A stretch of DNA of 64,000 nt from an uncultured Alphaproteobacteria bacterium (GCA_934255405.1 CAKQNT010000008.1:5564-69563); one strand, 5' to 3'; positions 1-7,676 are shown, counted from the stretch's first letter. The notes: generated by a model not told the origin, from the letters alone. Translations and numbers: made by a program.

Positions 1-962
1 TCATCTTCTAAACGTTCTAAATCATCAAAAATTCCGGTACTCGTATCAAAAAAACACTTAACACATCCATATCTACCCTTTGCAAGTATTATCTCACACT
101 CATTTTCTATTTCTTTACACTGTTTTTTCCACTCATCCTGTCGTTTCTCAAAATGCTCTTGCGTTTCACCTGATTTGATTTCAGGTTCTTCATTCATAAG
201 GTAATAGGATTCTCTATACAGAAATAATAATTTATCAACATACGGTAAAATCTTTCTATCCCCACCACGAATATCTCTCGAAAAGGGACGTTTATTTTTA
301 CGGCGTTCCAGATTACGATTTAACTGAGATAAAACTAGAATAGGGACATTAAAAACTTGAGCAAGACTTTTTATTTCTCTCATAGCTCTTTCATTTCCCG
401 CCTCTAACAGTGAAAATAGCTGTATATAATCAACAACAATAAACGCAACATGTTTTTGCTGATTAACTTGTCGGATAATATCTTCCATTTCATACACATC
501 ATTAAGATTATCACAAATATATAAAGGTAATTCAGAAATCCTCTTAGTCGCATTTATAACTTCTTCAAAATCCGCATAAGTTTTTTCAAAATTAACATCA
601 CTATACCTCCGATAGCTTGCCTCCCAAATAGGTTGCTTGATTTCATGAGCAATAAATCGCGGCAAAAGAATCTCTCTTGAATATTCTAAACTGAAATATA
701 AAACACAATCTCTATTTTGTGGCGTTTCTAAAAAAGTTTTTGCTAATTTGTATGAACAGTTAACCGCAAAAGAAGTTTTTCCCATTGCAGGTCTGGCACC
801 AAGCAAAATAACCTCTCCGTTTCTCATCCATTCCATTTGCTTATCTAATTTCTTTATTCCCGTAGAAAGCCCCAAAGGTTTGCCTCGGTTTTGATACCTA
901 TAATCCAATTCTTCTAAATAGGATTGAACAACAGAAGAAATATGATAGTTATTTTTATCCAT
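1..962 (-). CDS. DnaB-type replicative helicase, N-domain-less, partial (continues past left edge)
   Basis: My translation of the minus strand from the ATG at 960-962 stays open to the window edge, so the C-terminus is missing. It carries the RecA-like helicase core of the DnaB family: Walker A GARPAMGKT at residues 55-63, SLEYS at 91-95 (the SLEMS motif), Walker B FIVVDYIQL at 174-182, and LSQLNRNLERRKNKRP at 211-226. Only about 45 residues precede Walker A, so the N-terminal primase-interacting domain of cellular DnaB is absent. That arrangement is common in phage and mobile-element helicases. The start codon directly follows the stop of the upstream gene at 963, so it is the last visible gene of a tightly packed minus-strand operon. 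Inferred role: replication helicase of an integrated element. Confidence 0.85.
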   Translation of the reverse strand, partial: MDKNNYHISSVVQSYLEELDYRYQNRGKPLGLSTGIKKLDKQMEWMRNGEVILLGARPAMGKTSFAVNCSYKLAKTFLETPQNRDCVLYFSLEYSREILLPRFIAHEIKQPIWEASYRRYSDVNFEKTYADFEEVINATKRISELPLYICDNLNDVYEMEDIIRQVNQQKHVAFIVVDYIQLFSLLEAGNERAMREIKSLAQVFNVPILVLSQLNRNLERRKNKRPFSRDIRGGDRKILPYVDKLLFLYRESYYLMNEEPEIKSGETQEHFEKRQDEWKKQCKEIENECEIILAKGRYGCVKCFFDTSTGIFDDLERLED

Positions 963-1316
963 TTAACTTGCTTTCATAGAAATCAACCTTAATCCCTCAC
1001 ACCGATTATATTCATCAATGTGCTCACACCTTTCGGGAAACCACTGACAAAGAAACTTATCCATTACTGGAAAATCTATTTTAACAGAATGGAGTAACCG
1101 CCCATTGTCTATCAAATACCCTGTCCAATTGTCCGTTATTTCAGGAAACAACCGCCGAACCTCATCGTGGCAAGCAAGCTCATATTTCCAAGCAAACACA
1201 TCGGCACCATTGGTTAAAATTCTCAACAACGGATTGTCCTTGATAAGCTGAATAAACTGTTCCTTATTCGTTATCCGATAAATTTTATTCTTTACATTTT
1301 CTTCAGGTATATTCAT
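963..1316 (-). CDS. Hypothetical protein, 117 aa
   Basis: I do not recognise the family. The protein is soluble in appearance, rich in aromatic and charged residues, with no signal peptide or membrane segment. A cysteine-containing stretch lies near the C-terminus (CQWFPERCEHIDEYNRC, around residues 90-106), but the spacing is not a standard zinc ribbon. Its ATG overlaps the upstream stop by one base (TAATG), which suggests translational coupling, and its own stop abuts the helicase start. It is thus a middle gene of the operon and probably an accessory protein of the same element. Confidence 0.6.
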   Translation of the reverse strand: MNIPEENVKNKIYRITNKEQFIQLIKDNPLLRILTNGADVFAWKYELACHDEVRRLFPEITDNWTGYLIDNGRLLHSVKIDFPVMDKFLCQWFPERCEHIDEYNRCEGLRLISMKAS

Positions 1317-1570
1317 TACCCTAAATCCTTAATATCAATTTCTTTGACTTTAACGCCCATTTCATCAAATACATCAACCTTGCCGATATTATCAGATTTG
1401 ACATAAATATATTCTTTATCAAACTTGATAACTTCCCGATCAGTACCCCATGCGGGACAACGCACATTCTTCCCTCCATTCCGCACAATAGCAATCGGAC
1501 CTTTAAGTGTATAAGGACAAGTTGTTATTTTAGAACCGATAACCGACAGATCTTTCAGATATTCAATCAT
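1316..1570 (-). CDS. Hypothetical protein, 84 aa
   Basis: A small protein of unrecognised family. The C-terminal half (residues about 40-82) alternates hydrophobic and charged residues in a way that suggests a small beta-barrel, but this is weak. There is no signal peptide. The start lies inside the end of the upstream interrupted gene (ATGATTGA overlap), preceded by an AAGGAT ribosome-binding site 7 bases away. The stop overlaps the next start by one base. The tight coupling on both sides supports it as a real gene. Confidence 0.55.
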   Translation of the reverse strand: MIEYLKDLSVIGSKITTCPYTLKGPIAIVRNGGKNVRCPAWGTDREVIKFDKEYIYVKSDNIGKVDVFDEMGVKVKEIDIKDLG

Positions 1571-1802
1571 TGATTTTATCCTTTGTGATTTTAGATTGCT
1601 TATTCAGAAACTCTAAAAGGTTAACAGCTTTTGACAGATTGTCATTGATACGGGTTATCGCAGAAAAATCTTTTTCTACAACTTCCAAAGTCGCAATATC
1701 TTCCTGTATCTACTGAAAGATTGGCATAAAATCAACATAAAAAGCGTGTGGCATATCTGCCAACACTTGGAGTTTTGCTTTGGATATTGCATTATCTGTC
1801 AT
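1563..1802 (-). pseudogene. Small operon gene interrupted by an in-frame amber codon
   Basis: The minus strand encodes a 79-codon reading frame starting at 1802 directly after the stop of the upstream gene and ending at 1563. Codon 31 is TAG (1710-1712), after residues ending FMPIFQ; the frame then continues uninterrupted with a plausible helical sequence (EDIATLEVVEKDFSAITRIN) to a TGA. The exact abutment upstream and the 8-base overlap with the next start downstream show that this was one gene of the operon. A single CAG-to-TAG change explains the interruption. Alternatives are amber suppression or a sequencing error. The family is not recognised. Confidence 0.6.
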
Positions 1803-2090
1803 TTAACCTATCCGCCCCACAAAATTGTTACCTTTATTCCATTTTGCATCATATCTATCATTAACTTGATAAACTATAACATCGGCATCATATTTATTAT
1901 CAACCCAATAGATAATTGCGCTTGCATCATACTTATCATCAGTAAAATACCAATATTCGTCCTTATTTCCGGCATCATATTTATCGTTCATTTTATAAAA
2001 CCATAAATCTGCGTCATATCTATCATTAACCAAAAAGACTTTAATTACATTTGATTCATACTTATCATTCGTTGCATAAACTTTTGCCAT
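1803..2090 (-). CDS. DUF6150-like tandem-repeat protein (putative 7(1) septoil-knot fold)
   Basis: The 95-residue protein is built from about six or seven copies of a 13-15-residue unit with consensus (N/D)(D/N)(K/R)YDA followed by an alternating hydrophobic strand (for example VNDRYDADLWFYK, MNDKYDAGNKD). This matches my memory of the DUF6150 family, named by annotators as the 7(1) septoil knot domain, whose repeats wind into a deeply knotted beta structure. No catalytic residues or signal peptide are visible. The ATG follows an AAGGATAAGAAA-type leader. The gene lies between the nuclease and the interrupted gene. The function is unknown; the fold name is from memory and unverified. Confidence 0.7.
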   Translation of the reverse strand: MAKVYATNDKYESNVIKVFLVNDRYDADLWFYKMNDKYDAGNKDEYWYFTDDKYDASAIIYWVDNKYDADVIVYQVNDRYDAKWNKGNNFVGRIG

Positions 2091-2133
2091 TTTCTTATCC
2101 TTTCACTAAAAACTAAATTACCACTACGTCAAA

Positions 2134-3066
2134 CTATGACGCATTGTTTATAAATTCTTGAACATCTTTTATATTGTTTGCTACTTTATAGGCGTAGGTT
2201 GTCGTCCTGCCCAGACGATGAGCGGCTTTATATCCCTTTGGTATAACGGCATCCTGTAAATCTTTTATCAAAGATTTACTATTAAGGGTTGTTTCCTTAT
2301 TGTCGCTGGCAAACTTAAAGCAGAGTTTGACCTCAGAAGTTACGCCGTCATCAAAAGATATTTCTATTTGTTTGTAGTTTTCGCCATTTCCGCAGCTCAT
2401 CCAATCAAAATAACAGGCATAAAAACCACCTCGGGCATTATTAACCCAATCAATATTAAAATTATGTCCGCTCAAGGCAGAACTCAGATAATCAAACCAT
2501 TTTTCTTTGCCCCAAGTTCTTATTTCAGCGTCATCACAATTTTTTATCCGCTTTTCTATACTATCCAGTCGGCTGTAAAAACTCTCAAAAATCAAGTTGT
2601 TTTCAGGATTCGTCTTTAACAAATCCAACATATCTTTACGCCGCAAAGAACAGCAATCGCATTGCGGCAATACAGTTTTATCTGATGTTTCATAAGACCG
2701 GACATAGTCCAAAGTTTTCAAATAACAAACTTTGATTTTCCGCCCCGAAGATAACGCACTGTTTTTCAAAGCCTTAACATACTTAACAATCTGATTGCCA
2801 TGCTCTTTTGTACCTGTCTTATCTTCAACGATCAACAAATAGGAAGAGGTAACCGCCAATACATCAATATCTAAATATTGTTTTCGTATCTCTAAAATTT
2901 CTTCATTAGCAGGAATCCCGCACTTTTCCAAAAATAAATACGCAATTTTAAATTCCCTCGGATAAGCCTTTTTATACTTATCCATTCCAAAGGTTAACAG
3001 ATAACAAATAAAAGCGTCTTGCGACAACTCGCTTGTTGCATAATCAAAAATATTCGGCTGTTTCAT
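2134..3066 (-). CDS. PD-(D/E)XK nuclease-superfamily protein
   Basis: The protein is 310 residues from the ATG at 3066, chosen because GGAG sits at suitable spacing upstream; the frame opens 18 codons earlier (3120). The nuclease core is DIDVLAV at residues 66-72 followed by a strand ending EDK at 81-83, which gives the D...ExK-type active site; a Gln in GNQIVKY (about 91) fits the QxxxY element of RecB-like folds. A small cluster CDCC lies at about residues 136-139. Proteins of this kind are common in prophages and defence islands. It is the first gene of the minus-strand operon and divergent from the XRE regulator. Substrate unknown. Confidence 0.7.
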   Translation of the reverse strand: MKQPNIFDYATSELSQDAFICYLLTFGMDKYKKAYPREFKIAYLFLEKCGIPANEEILEIRKQYLDIDVLAVTSSYLLIVEDKTGTKEHGNQIVKYVKALKNSALSSGRKIKVCYLKTLDYVRSYETSDKTVLPQCDCCSLRRKDMLDLLKTNPENNLIFESFYSRLDSIEKRIKNCDDAEIRTWGKEKWFDYLSSALSGHNFNIDWVNNARGGFYACYFDWMSCGNGENYKQIEISFDDGVTSEVKLCFKFASDNKETTLNSKSLIKDLQDAVIPKGYKAAHRLGRTTTYAYKVANNIKDVQEFINNAS

Positions 3067-3101
3067 ACCATACTCCACCATTAAAAGACAAAACCACAAA
3101 A

Positions 3102-3115
3102 CACAGTCTAATGTG
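3102..3115. promoter_or_regulatory. Inverted-repeat operator CACA-N6-TGTG, site 1
   Basis: The repeat is CACA(gtctaa)TGTG, extended by one base on each side (ACACA...TGTGT). It lies just upstream of the PD-(D/E)XK gene start. The same 4-6-4 layout recurs 76 bp away. Inferred to bind the divergent XRE repressor. Confidence 0.45.
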
Positions 3116-3177
3116 TGCAAAATAAAGTGTCAATCAAAATCAAGAAGAAAAACACAGTGCACCGCTATGGTATTTTA

Positions 3178-3191
3178 CACATTCAACTGTG
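3178..3191. promoter_or_regulatory. Inverted-repeat operator CACA-N6-TGTG, site 2
   Basis: The repeat is CACA(ttcaac)TGTG, flanked by TTTT and AAAA. It lies 27 bp upstream of the XRE start, in a position suited to autorepression. It has the same half-sites and spacer length as the site at 3102-3115. Confidence 0.45.
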
Positions 3192-3218
3192 AAAATAATC
3201 AGTGATCAGAGGTGTAAA

Positions 3219-3566
3219 ATGAACGAAACAACCCAAACATTAAAAGCCCTCGGCAAACGTATTGCGACCTTACGCAAACAAAAGGGGATGAACCAAGAAG
3301 ATTTTGCTGATGTTTCAGGTAAAATGATAAATACCATATCAAATATAGAACGGGGACTAAGCGACCCGAAAGTTACAACTCTGATGTCAATTTCTAAAGC
3401 CCTTAATATTTCCATTGAAGAGCTATTTTCAGAAACCAAACAGGCACAGACTACCGAAGAACTTCCGAGCAATATTGCAACAATTTTACAAATCCTCAAA
3501 AAACAAGATGATAAAACCTTAAAAGTCATTCAAAAGCAAATAGAGGCTCTTTTAGAACTGAGTTAG
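3219..3566 (+). CDS. XRE-family helix-turn-helix regulator
   Basis: A 115-residue protein from the ATG at 3219, preceded by GAGGTG; the frame opens at 3189, but the internal start has the better ribosome-binding site. Residues about 10-65 form a Cro/C1-type HTH (LGKRIATLRKQKGMNQEDFA ... ISNIERGLSDPKVTTLMSI ... ALNISIEELF). The C-terminal 40 residues are Gln/Lys-rich and helical, probably for dimerisation. It is divergent from the nuclease operon, and two matching inverted repeats lie between the genes, so it is likely a repressor of both directions. Confidence 0.85.
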   Translation: MNETTQTLKALGKRIATLRKQKGMNQEDFADVSGKMINTISNIERGLSDPKVTTLMSISKALNISIEELFSETKQAQTTEELPSNIATILQILKKQDDKTLKVIQKQIEALLELS

Positions 3567-3812
3567 ATTATATTGCCGAGATTTCAGTGCAGCCCAAATT
3601 ACTTTCCATTATATTAAGAGGCTCAATCGCTGCTCCACATTGCATATCATTAAAATGATAACCACAAAATTCAATCTAAAACTTACAGATGGCCACCATG
3701 AAGTTGAGAACGGGGAAAAGCCAAATCAATATTGAATAAATTAGAATAATCTTGTTTTTTAAAATAAGAAGTTGTAATATTTAACCAATTTACAATTAAT
3801 TAGGGGAAACTC

Positions 3813-3995
3813 ATGTTCGACAAGAATATAAAGAAGCAAACCAATATAAATTCCCAAAACGGAAATGCTATTGGAATTAACTATGGAAATATTTCTAACA
3901 GAGCTCCCAAAATCACCCCTCAAAATAAGGGCCTTTTCTCTTCAATATCATTATTTTTTGCTACCTTGTTACGATTTTTAAAAATTTTTAAGTAA
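3813..3995 (+). CDS. Small tagged membrane peptide of the ABC-3C operon
   Basis: A 60-residue protein preceded by AGGGGAAA. Residues 1-29 carry a Gly/Asn-rich tag (QTNINSQNGNAIGINYG); 18 of 29 positions are identical to the start of the next gene. After a short basic/proline linker the protein ends in a hydrophobic segment (LFSSISLFFATLLRFLKIFK, residues 41-60) long enough to enter a membrane. The gap to the next gene is 6 bp. I infer a membrane-active effector or anchor delivered through the shared tag; no family is recognised. Confidence 0.6.
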   Translation: MFDKNIKKQTNINSQNGNAIGINYGNISNRAPKITPQNKGLFSSISLFFATLLRFLKIFK

Positions 3996-4001
3996 TATAA
4001 A

Positions 4002-4580
4002 ATGCTTGATGAAAAAATAAACACACAAACAAATATCAGTTCTCAATATGGACAAGCTATAGGTAATAACTATGGCACAATCAATAATGCTCCCAATAGT
4101 TATCTAAAAGACCTAGTTCATGACCTAAGAGAACAAATGCAAAATGACATTGTGGTTGAAGAAATTATAAATAAACTAAACTATCTACTTTCTGATTCCG
4201 AAGAATTTGAACCAATGGACTTACAGTTAAAACTAAAAATTGCCAATAGAGAAAAAGAATTTAATGAAGCTGTAAGACTAAAAGAACAAATCGCAAAATG
4301 TATAGATAGGTATTCAAGCTACGAAGCAGCGAATTCTTATTTTTCACATATTTTGTACAAAGTTTTGTATGATTTTAAAAATTATATCTACCCTTTGATA
4401 AAGAAAGATAAAAGCGAAGATGAAATAAATACAGCAATTTATGAGCGCGTCGTCTGCCCCGTTTTCAATGAAATTGAAAGAGGAGAAAATTTTTTTAGAT
4501 TTGATCTATCTGATATAAGAGGACTCGTATTTTTCTTAACAGGAAATTGCCATTTATGGTTTGATAAAGGACATATCTAA
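4002..4580 (+). CDS. ABC-three-component system component with tag and C-terminal domain
   Basis: The 192-residue protein starts with the same tag as its neighbour (QTNISSQYGQAIGNNYG, residues 9-25) and continues as a mostly helical domain ending in FFLTGNCHLWFDKGHI. The helical domain and the LTGxCHxxW-type ending resemble, from memory, the C-terminal domains that link effector modules to ABC-3C ATPases. Its stop is adjacent to the next start (4580/4581). Gly/Asn tags of this kind in conflict-system proteins may form small beta-solenoids. The exact ABC-3C subclass is not resolved. Confidence 0.6.
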   Translation: MLDEKINTQTNISSQYGQAIGNNYGTINNAPNSYLKDLVHDLREQMQNDIVVEEIINKLNYLLSDSEEFEPMDLQLKLKIANREKEFNEAVRLKEQIAKCIDRYSSYEAANSYFSHILYKVLYDFKNYIYPLIKKDKSEDEINTAIYERVVCPVFNEIERGENFFRFDLSDIRGLVFFLTGNCHLWFDKGHI

Positions 4581-5090
4581 ATGCTTACATATCAACCACA
4601 AAATGATATTTACTACGGAATATTTAGATTTTTATCTATATTAACCCGTGATAGCAGTAAAGAATACAACATAGATTTATTTAAAATTCTAGACTTTTAT
4701 TTTCTATTTCCAAACTTTATACCGGATATACGAGTTACTAACGAACTATTGAAGGATAAAAACAAGTTCAAACTATACAAAAATGCATACGCCATTGAGG
4801 GTAATCAAAAGCAAATATTTCATAAACTGAATAAAGTACAAGATAAAATTATTGAAATTCTTGTCACTAAAAACATTTTAAATATTACAAAAATTAAAAT
4901 CGACATAATTTCACTAAATCCCAATACAGACCTCCCATCTTTCTTACTACAACAAATAGAGGCAAAAAATCACGACAATTACAACCTCTTAGAATTCTTA
5001 ACCAAATTATCCACTCTACCTTTTTATGGCGAAGATGGATTAAAAGACAGAACAGGCCTAATGGAGTATAGATATGACGGAGTTAATTAG
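4581..5090 (+). CDS. ABC-three-component system middle component (MC5-like)
   Basis: A 169-residue protein with the opening YQPQNDIYYGIFRFLSIL, which resembles the 'hPxxDxYhxhFRhLxhL' start of ABC-3C middle components as I remember them. The predicted role is to join the Rad50-like ATPase to the C-terminal-domain component. It abuts the preceding gene and overlaps the ATPase start by 17 bases, so the three are translated together. Low GC, as for the whole operon. The middle-component call depends on the ATPase context as well as on the N-terminal pattern. Confidence 0.6.
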   Translation: MLTYQPQNDIYYGIFRFLSILTRDSSKEYNIDLFKILDFYFLFPNFIPDIRVTNELLKDKNKFKLYKNAYAIEGNQKQIFHKLNKVQDKIIEILVTKNILNITKIKIDIISLNPNTDLPSFLLQQIEAKNHDNYNLLEFLTKLSTLPFYGEDGLKDRTGLMEYRYDGVN

Positions 5091-7026
5091 ACCAACATTA
5101 ATACTAAATCGTTTAGTAATTATCCACGGGAATATTATTGTATATGATGAAGCCTTCCATCAGGGAATGAATGTTATATATGGAAAAAATGCATTCGGTA
5201 AATCTTGTATTATGGACGCTATTTTTTACATTTTAGGAGGATATTTACTAGAAGTTGAATGGAAAGAAGAATTAAAGCGCTGTAATGCCATTTACGCTGA
5301 AATTACAATTAATCGCGAAACAATAACATTAAAAAGAAACATCACAATACCTCCTAATGGCGCTTCTCCAATGTGGATATATGAGGGAGATTTCATTAGT
5401 GCAATATCTAGTGATGAAACAAAATGGAAAAAATACGGATATGCAGAAACAGCACAAAAAGAAAGTTTTTCCAATATATTATTTAAATTACTTGGAATTC
5501 CTGAAGTACGAACATCTGATTTAAGCCATGCAATAACCATGAACTCATGCCTCAGATTAATGTACTGCGATCAAAGAACGCCATATTTTGAAATATTTCG
5601 AAATGAACCGTTTGATAACGAAAACAAGCGTAAAGTTATAAGCGATTTATTATGTGGCATATACAACACAGACTATTACGATTTACAAAGAGAATTAAAA
5701 GAAAAAAATAATGAATATGAAAGCTTAGCATCATATTTACAAAATGTGCTATCTCTACTAAACAAAAATGAGAATATGGCCGATCCTTTGTATTTTAAGA
5801 ATTTGATACAAAAAAAAGAAGCTGAATTACAAAACCAATTAAAAGAATTTAACGCGCTCAGAAATGATTTCTATTCTAATCGTAATCTAGAAAACACAAA
5901 AAAAGATTTAAAAGATAATATTGAAAAGATAAAGAAAATAAATGCTGATATTGAAAGCAAAACAGCAACTCAAATAAAACTTCATTATGAAAAAATAGAT
6001 TCTGAACAATTCATCGAATCATTAAATGCCAAACTTTCTGCAATGGAAGATGCTGAGATAACATCACAATATATTGATGGAATTAATATTGGAACATGTC
6101 CTATATGCTTCTCTCATATAACTTCAGATGATGACAATTGTTGCTGGTTATGCAAGTCTCCCATATCAAAAAATACGCAGAAATTAAATATAGAGAAGCT
6201 AAAGCGAAACTTATTAGCCCAGAAACTTGAATCTCAAAATATTCAAAAGGAAAGAGAAGCTCAAATTGATTCGATAAATTTTGAATTAAAAAATTTAGCA
6301 AGACAAAAAGCAAAACTTCAAAACGACCTTTCCATAAAAAACACATCCATTTCAAAAAATGAAATTTTTTTCATAAAGAAAAGTGAAGAAATAGCTTATA
6401 CCCGTAAAGAAATTGAAGATGCAGAACAAAAATTTAAATTATCCAAAGAACTAAAAGAAAAAATAGATAAAAAAGAAAGCTTGAAAAAAGAAATTAGCCT
6501 TTTAGATGAAAAAATAAAAAATATATCCATTCAAAATGAAAGAAAACTAGAAGAAGTACAAAATATTCTTGCAACAAGAATTACAAATCTTTTAAAAAAT
6601 GATGTTGGTGGTGAGAAAGATCTCCATGATATAAAAGCGATAGAAATAAATTTTGAGAAAAACAAGCTATATGTAAATGAACGAAGTAACTATGCTGCCA
6701 GCTCTATGGGATATATAAAGAACTGCTTTTCTTTAAGTCTTTGGATGGCCTCCATAGAAAATTCTAGTTTCAAATTACCTAGATTCATGTTATTAGACAA
6801 CATTGAAGATAAAGGAATAGAAGCAGATCGAATTTACAACTTTCAAAACAGTATAAAAAATTTTATTGATAACTCAGATATCGCATCTCAAATAATTATT
6901 TCAGCAAGCCTATTGGAAGAAAATTTGAAAAACGATATAATTGGAAAATACTACCATAATGATGAAACAGGAAAAACATTAAACTTTAAATCTCAAATAA
7001 AATTATCTGATTTAATTCCTCAATAA
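5074..7026 (+). CDS. Rad50/SMC-like ABC ATPase of an ABC-three-component system
   Basis: A 650-residue ATPase. Walker A is GKNAFGKS at residues 37-44. Long coiled-coil arms (about 200-335 and 365-510) flank a zinc hook with two CxxC pairs (C342/C345 and C357/C360), as in Rad50. The C-terminal half has the signature-like SSMGYIKNCFSLSLWMA and a Walker B LLDNIEDKG near 575-583. Family knowledge: such ATPases form the nucleic-acid-sensing core of ABC-3C conflict systems. It is the last gene of the operon and overlaps the middle component. An alternative is a stand-alone Rad50-like defence ATPase, but the small partners favour ABC-3C. Confidence 0.8.
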   Translation: MTELIRPTLILNRLVIIHGNIIVYDEAFHQGMNVIYGKNAFGKSCIMDAIFYILGGYLLEVEWKEELKRCNAIYAEITINRETITLKRNITIPPNGASPMWIYEGDFISAISSDETKWKKYGYAETAQKESFSNILFKLLGIPEVRTSDLSHAITMNSCLRLMYCDQRTPYFEIFRNEPFDNENKRKVISDLLCGIYNTDYYDLQRELKEKNNEYESLASYLQNVLSLLNKNENMADPLYFKNLIQKKEAELQNQLKEFNALRNDFYSNRNLENTKKDLKDNIEKIKKINADIESKTATQIKLHYEKIDSEQFIESLNAKLSAMEDAEITSQYIDGINIGTCPICFSHITSDDDNCCWLCKSPISKNTQKLNIEKLKRNLLAQKLESQNIQKEREAQIDSINFELKNLARQKAKLQNDLSIKNTSISKNEIFFIKKSEEIAYTRKEIEDAEQKFKLSKELKEKIDKKESLKKEISLLDEKIKNISIQNERKLEEVQNILATRITNLLKNDVGGEKDLHDIKAIEINFEKNKLYVNERSNYAASSMGYIKNCFSLSLWMASIENSSFKLPRFMLLDNIEDKGIEADRIYNFQNSIKNFIDNSDIASQIIISASLLEENLKNDIIGKYYHNDETGKTLNFKSQIKLSDLIPQ

Positions 7027-7345
7027 CTATCCCCAACTTCAAAGGCTTAACCTAATAAGTGTGGACATTTAACTTTAAGCGGGCGAAAATATGGGGGTGG
7101 GGCAAAAAAGCCAAAAAGCTAATGAGGCTAACGCGGCTAATGAGGTTTCCCTTTAAGCCCCGCAAAAAATGGTAAATAGGTATATCCAAAGAGGTTTAGG
7201 GATAAAAAAGGGAAAATTTGTTTAGGCATAAAAAATCAGTTTTGATAGTGCTTATGAAAATGAGTTTTTCTTTCCTTAAATGAGGAATTTACGAGCAAGC
7301 TTAAACGCCGCAAACGCAATGTTTGCAAGGAGATTAAAAAAATAC
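7027..7345. other. Intergenic region between the ABC-3C operon and tRNA-Trp
   Basis: No credible gene is present. It contains a purine-rich stretch with a short repeat (ctaatgaggctaacgcgg then ctaatgagg, 7119-7147) and a small hairpin GCAAAC-N5-GTTTGC near 7311-7327. This is probably the right border of the accessory segment. No integrase or clear attachment site was found here. Confidence 0.4.
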
Positions 7346-7374
7346 TTGATTTATGTAATTTTGTATTATATAAA
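7346..7374 (+). promoter_or_regulatory. Sigma-70-type promoter of tRNA-Trp
   Basis: TTGATT at 7346-7351 and TATAAA at 7369-7374 are separated by 17 bp. Transcription would start near 7381, nine bases upstream of the mature tRNA 5' end. Confidence 0.6.
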
Positions 7375-7389
7375 GCAGAAGTCTTTTGT

Positions 7390-7465
7390 AGGGGTATAGC
7401 TCAGTTGGTAGAGCATCGGTCTCCAAAACCGAGGGTCGTGAGTTCGAATCTTACTGCCCCTGCCA
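7390..7465 (+). tRNA. tRNA-Trp (anticodon CCA)
   Basis: A 76-nt cloverleaf. The acceptor stem AGGGGTA pairs with TGCCCCT, the anticodon stem TCGGT pairs with ACCGA around loop CTCCAAA (anticodon 7423-7425), and the T-loop contains GTTCGAATC. The discriminator is G, and the CCA end is encoded. A promoter and a terminator flank it. In related bacteria tRNA-Trp commonly precedes secE directly; here about 2.4 kb lies between them. Its last 16 bases before CC are duplicated at 7624-7639. Confidence 0.97.
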
Positions 7466-7639
7466 GTAAGAAAACCGTCCGTGAGGACGGTTTTCTTTGC
7501 ATTAGGGGGAGTTAGGTTCGAACTCACGAGGAAGTGAGTTTGACTACAAGCGAAAGGCGGACGGGAGTACGCCGGTGAGGCAACGCCGAACGAGCGCAGT
7601 GTAACTCAAGCGTAGCGAGGAGTAATCTTACTGCCCCTG
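7447..7639. repeat. Direct duplication of the tRNA-Trp 3' end flanking a 161-bp structured insert
   Basis: AATCTTACTGCCCCTG occurs at 7447-7462 (inside the tRNA) and again at 7624-7639, 177 bp apart. The DNA between contains the tRNA terminator, an inverted copy of the T-arm (TTCGAACTCACGA near 7515-7527) and GC-rich hairpin segments (for example GGCG...CGCC at 7557-7580). A second terminator follows the distal copy. This looks like either a tiny attL/attR-flanked insertion or a tRNA-derived repeat unit. Confidence 0.6.
7471..7497 (+). terminator. Rho-independent terminator of tRNA-Trp
   Basis: Perfect 10-bp stem AAAACCGTCC / GGACGGTTTT with a GTGA loop, ending in TTTTCTTT, six bases after the tRNA. 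Confidence 0.9.
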
Positions 7640-7649
7640 TCATTCATGG

Positions 7650-7676
7650 TAAAGGCGCTGAAAAGCGTCTTTTTTC
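7650..7676 (+). terminator. Terminator after the duplicated tRNA end
   Basis: Stem AAGGCGCT / AGCGTCTT (one G-U pair) with a GAAA loop, followed by TTTTTC. It mirrors the layout tRNA end plus terminator at 7462-7497. Confidence 0.65.

Noticed and set aside
3206..3529. Antisense gene over the XRE regulator
   Set aside because: Complete overlap with a recognisable HTH gene, no ribosome-binding site.
7027..7345. Attachment site or integrase remnant at the right edge of the ABC-3C segment
   Set aside because: No integrase-like frame and no direct repeat of the tRNA were found on this side; the only duplication lies downstream of the tRNA.
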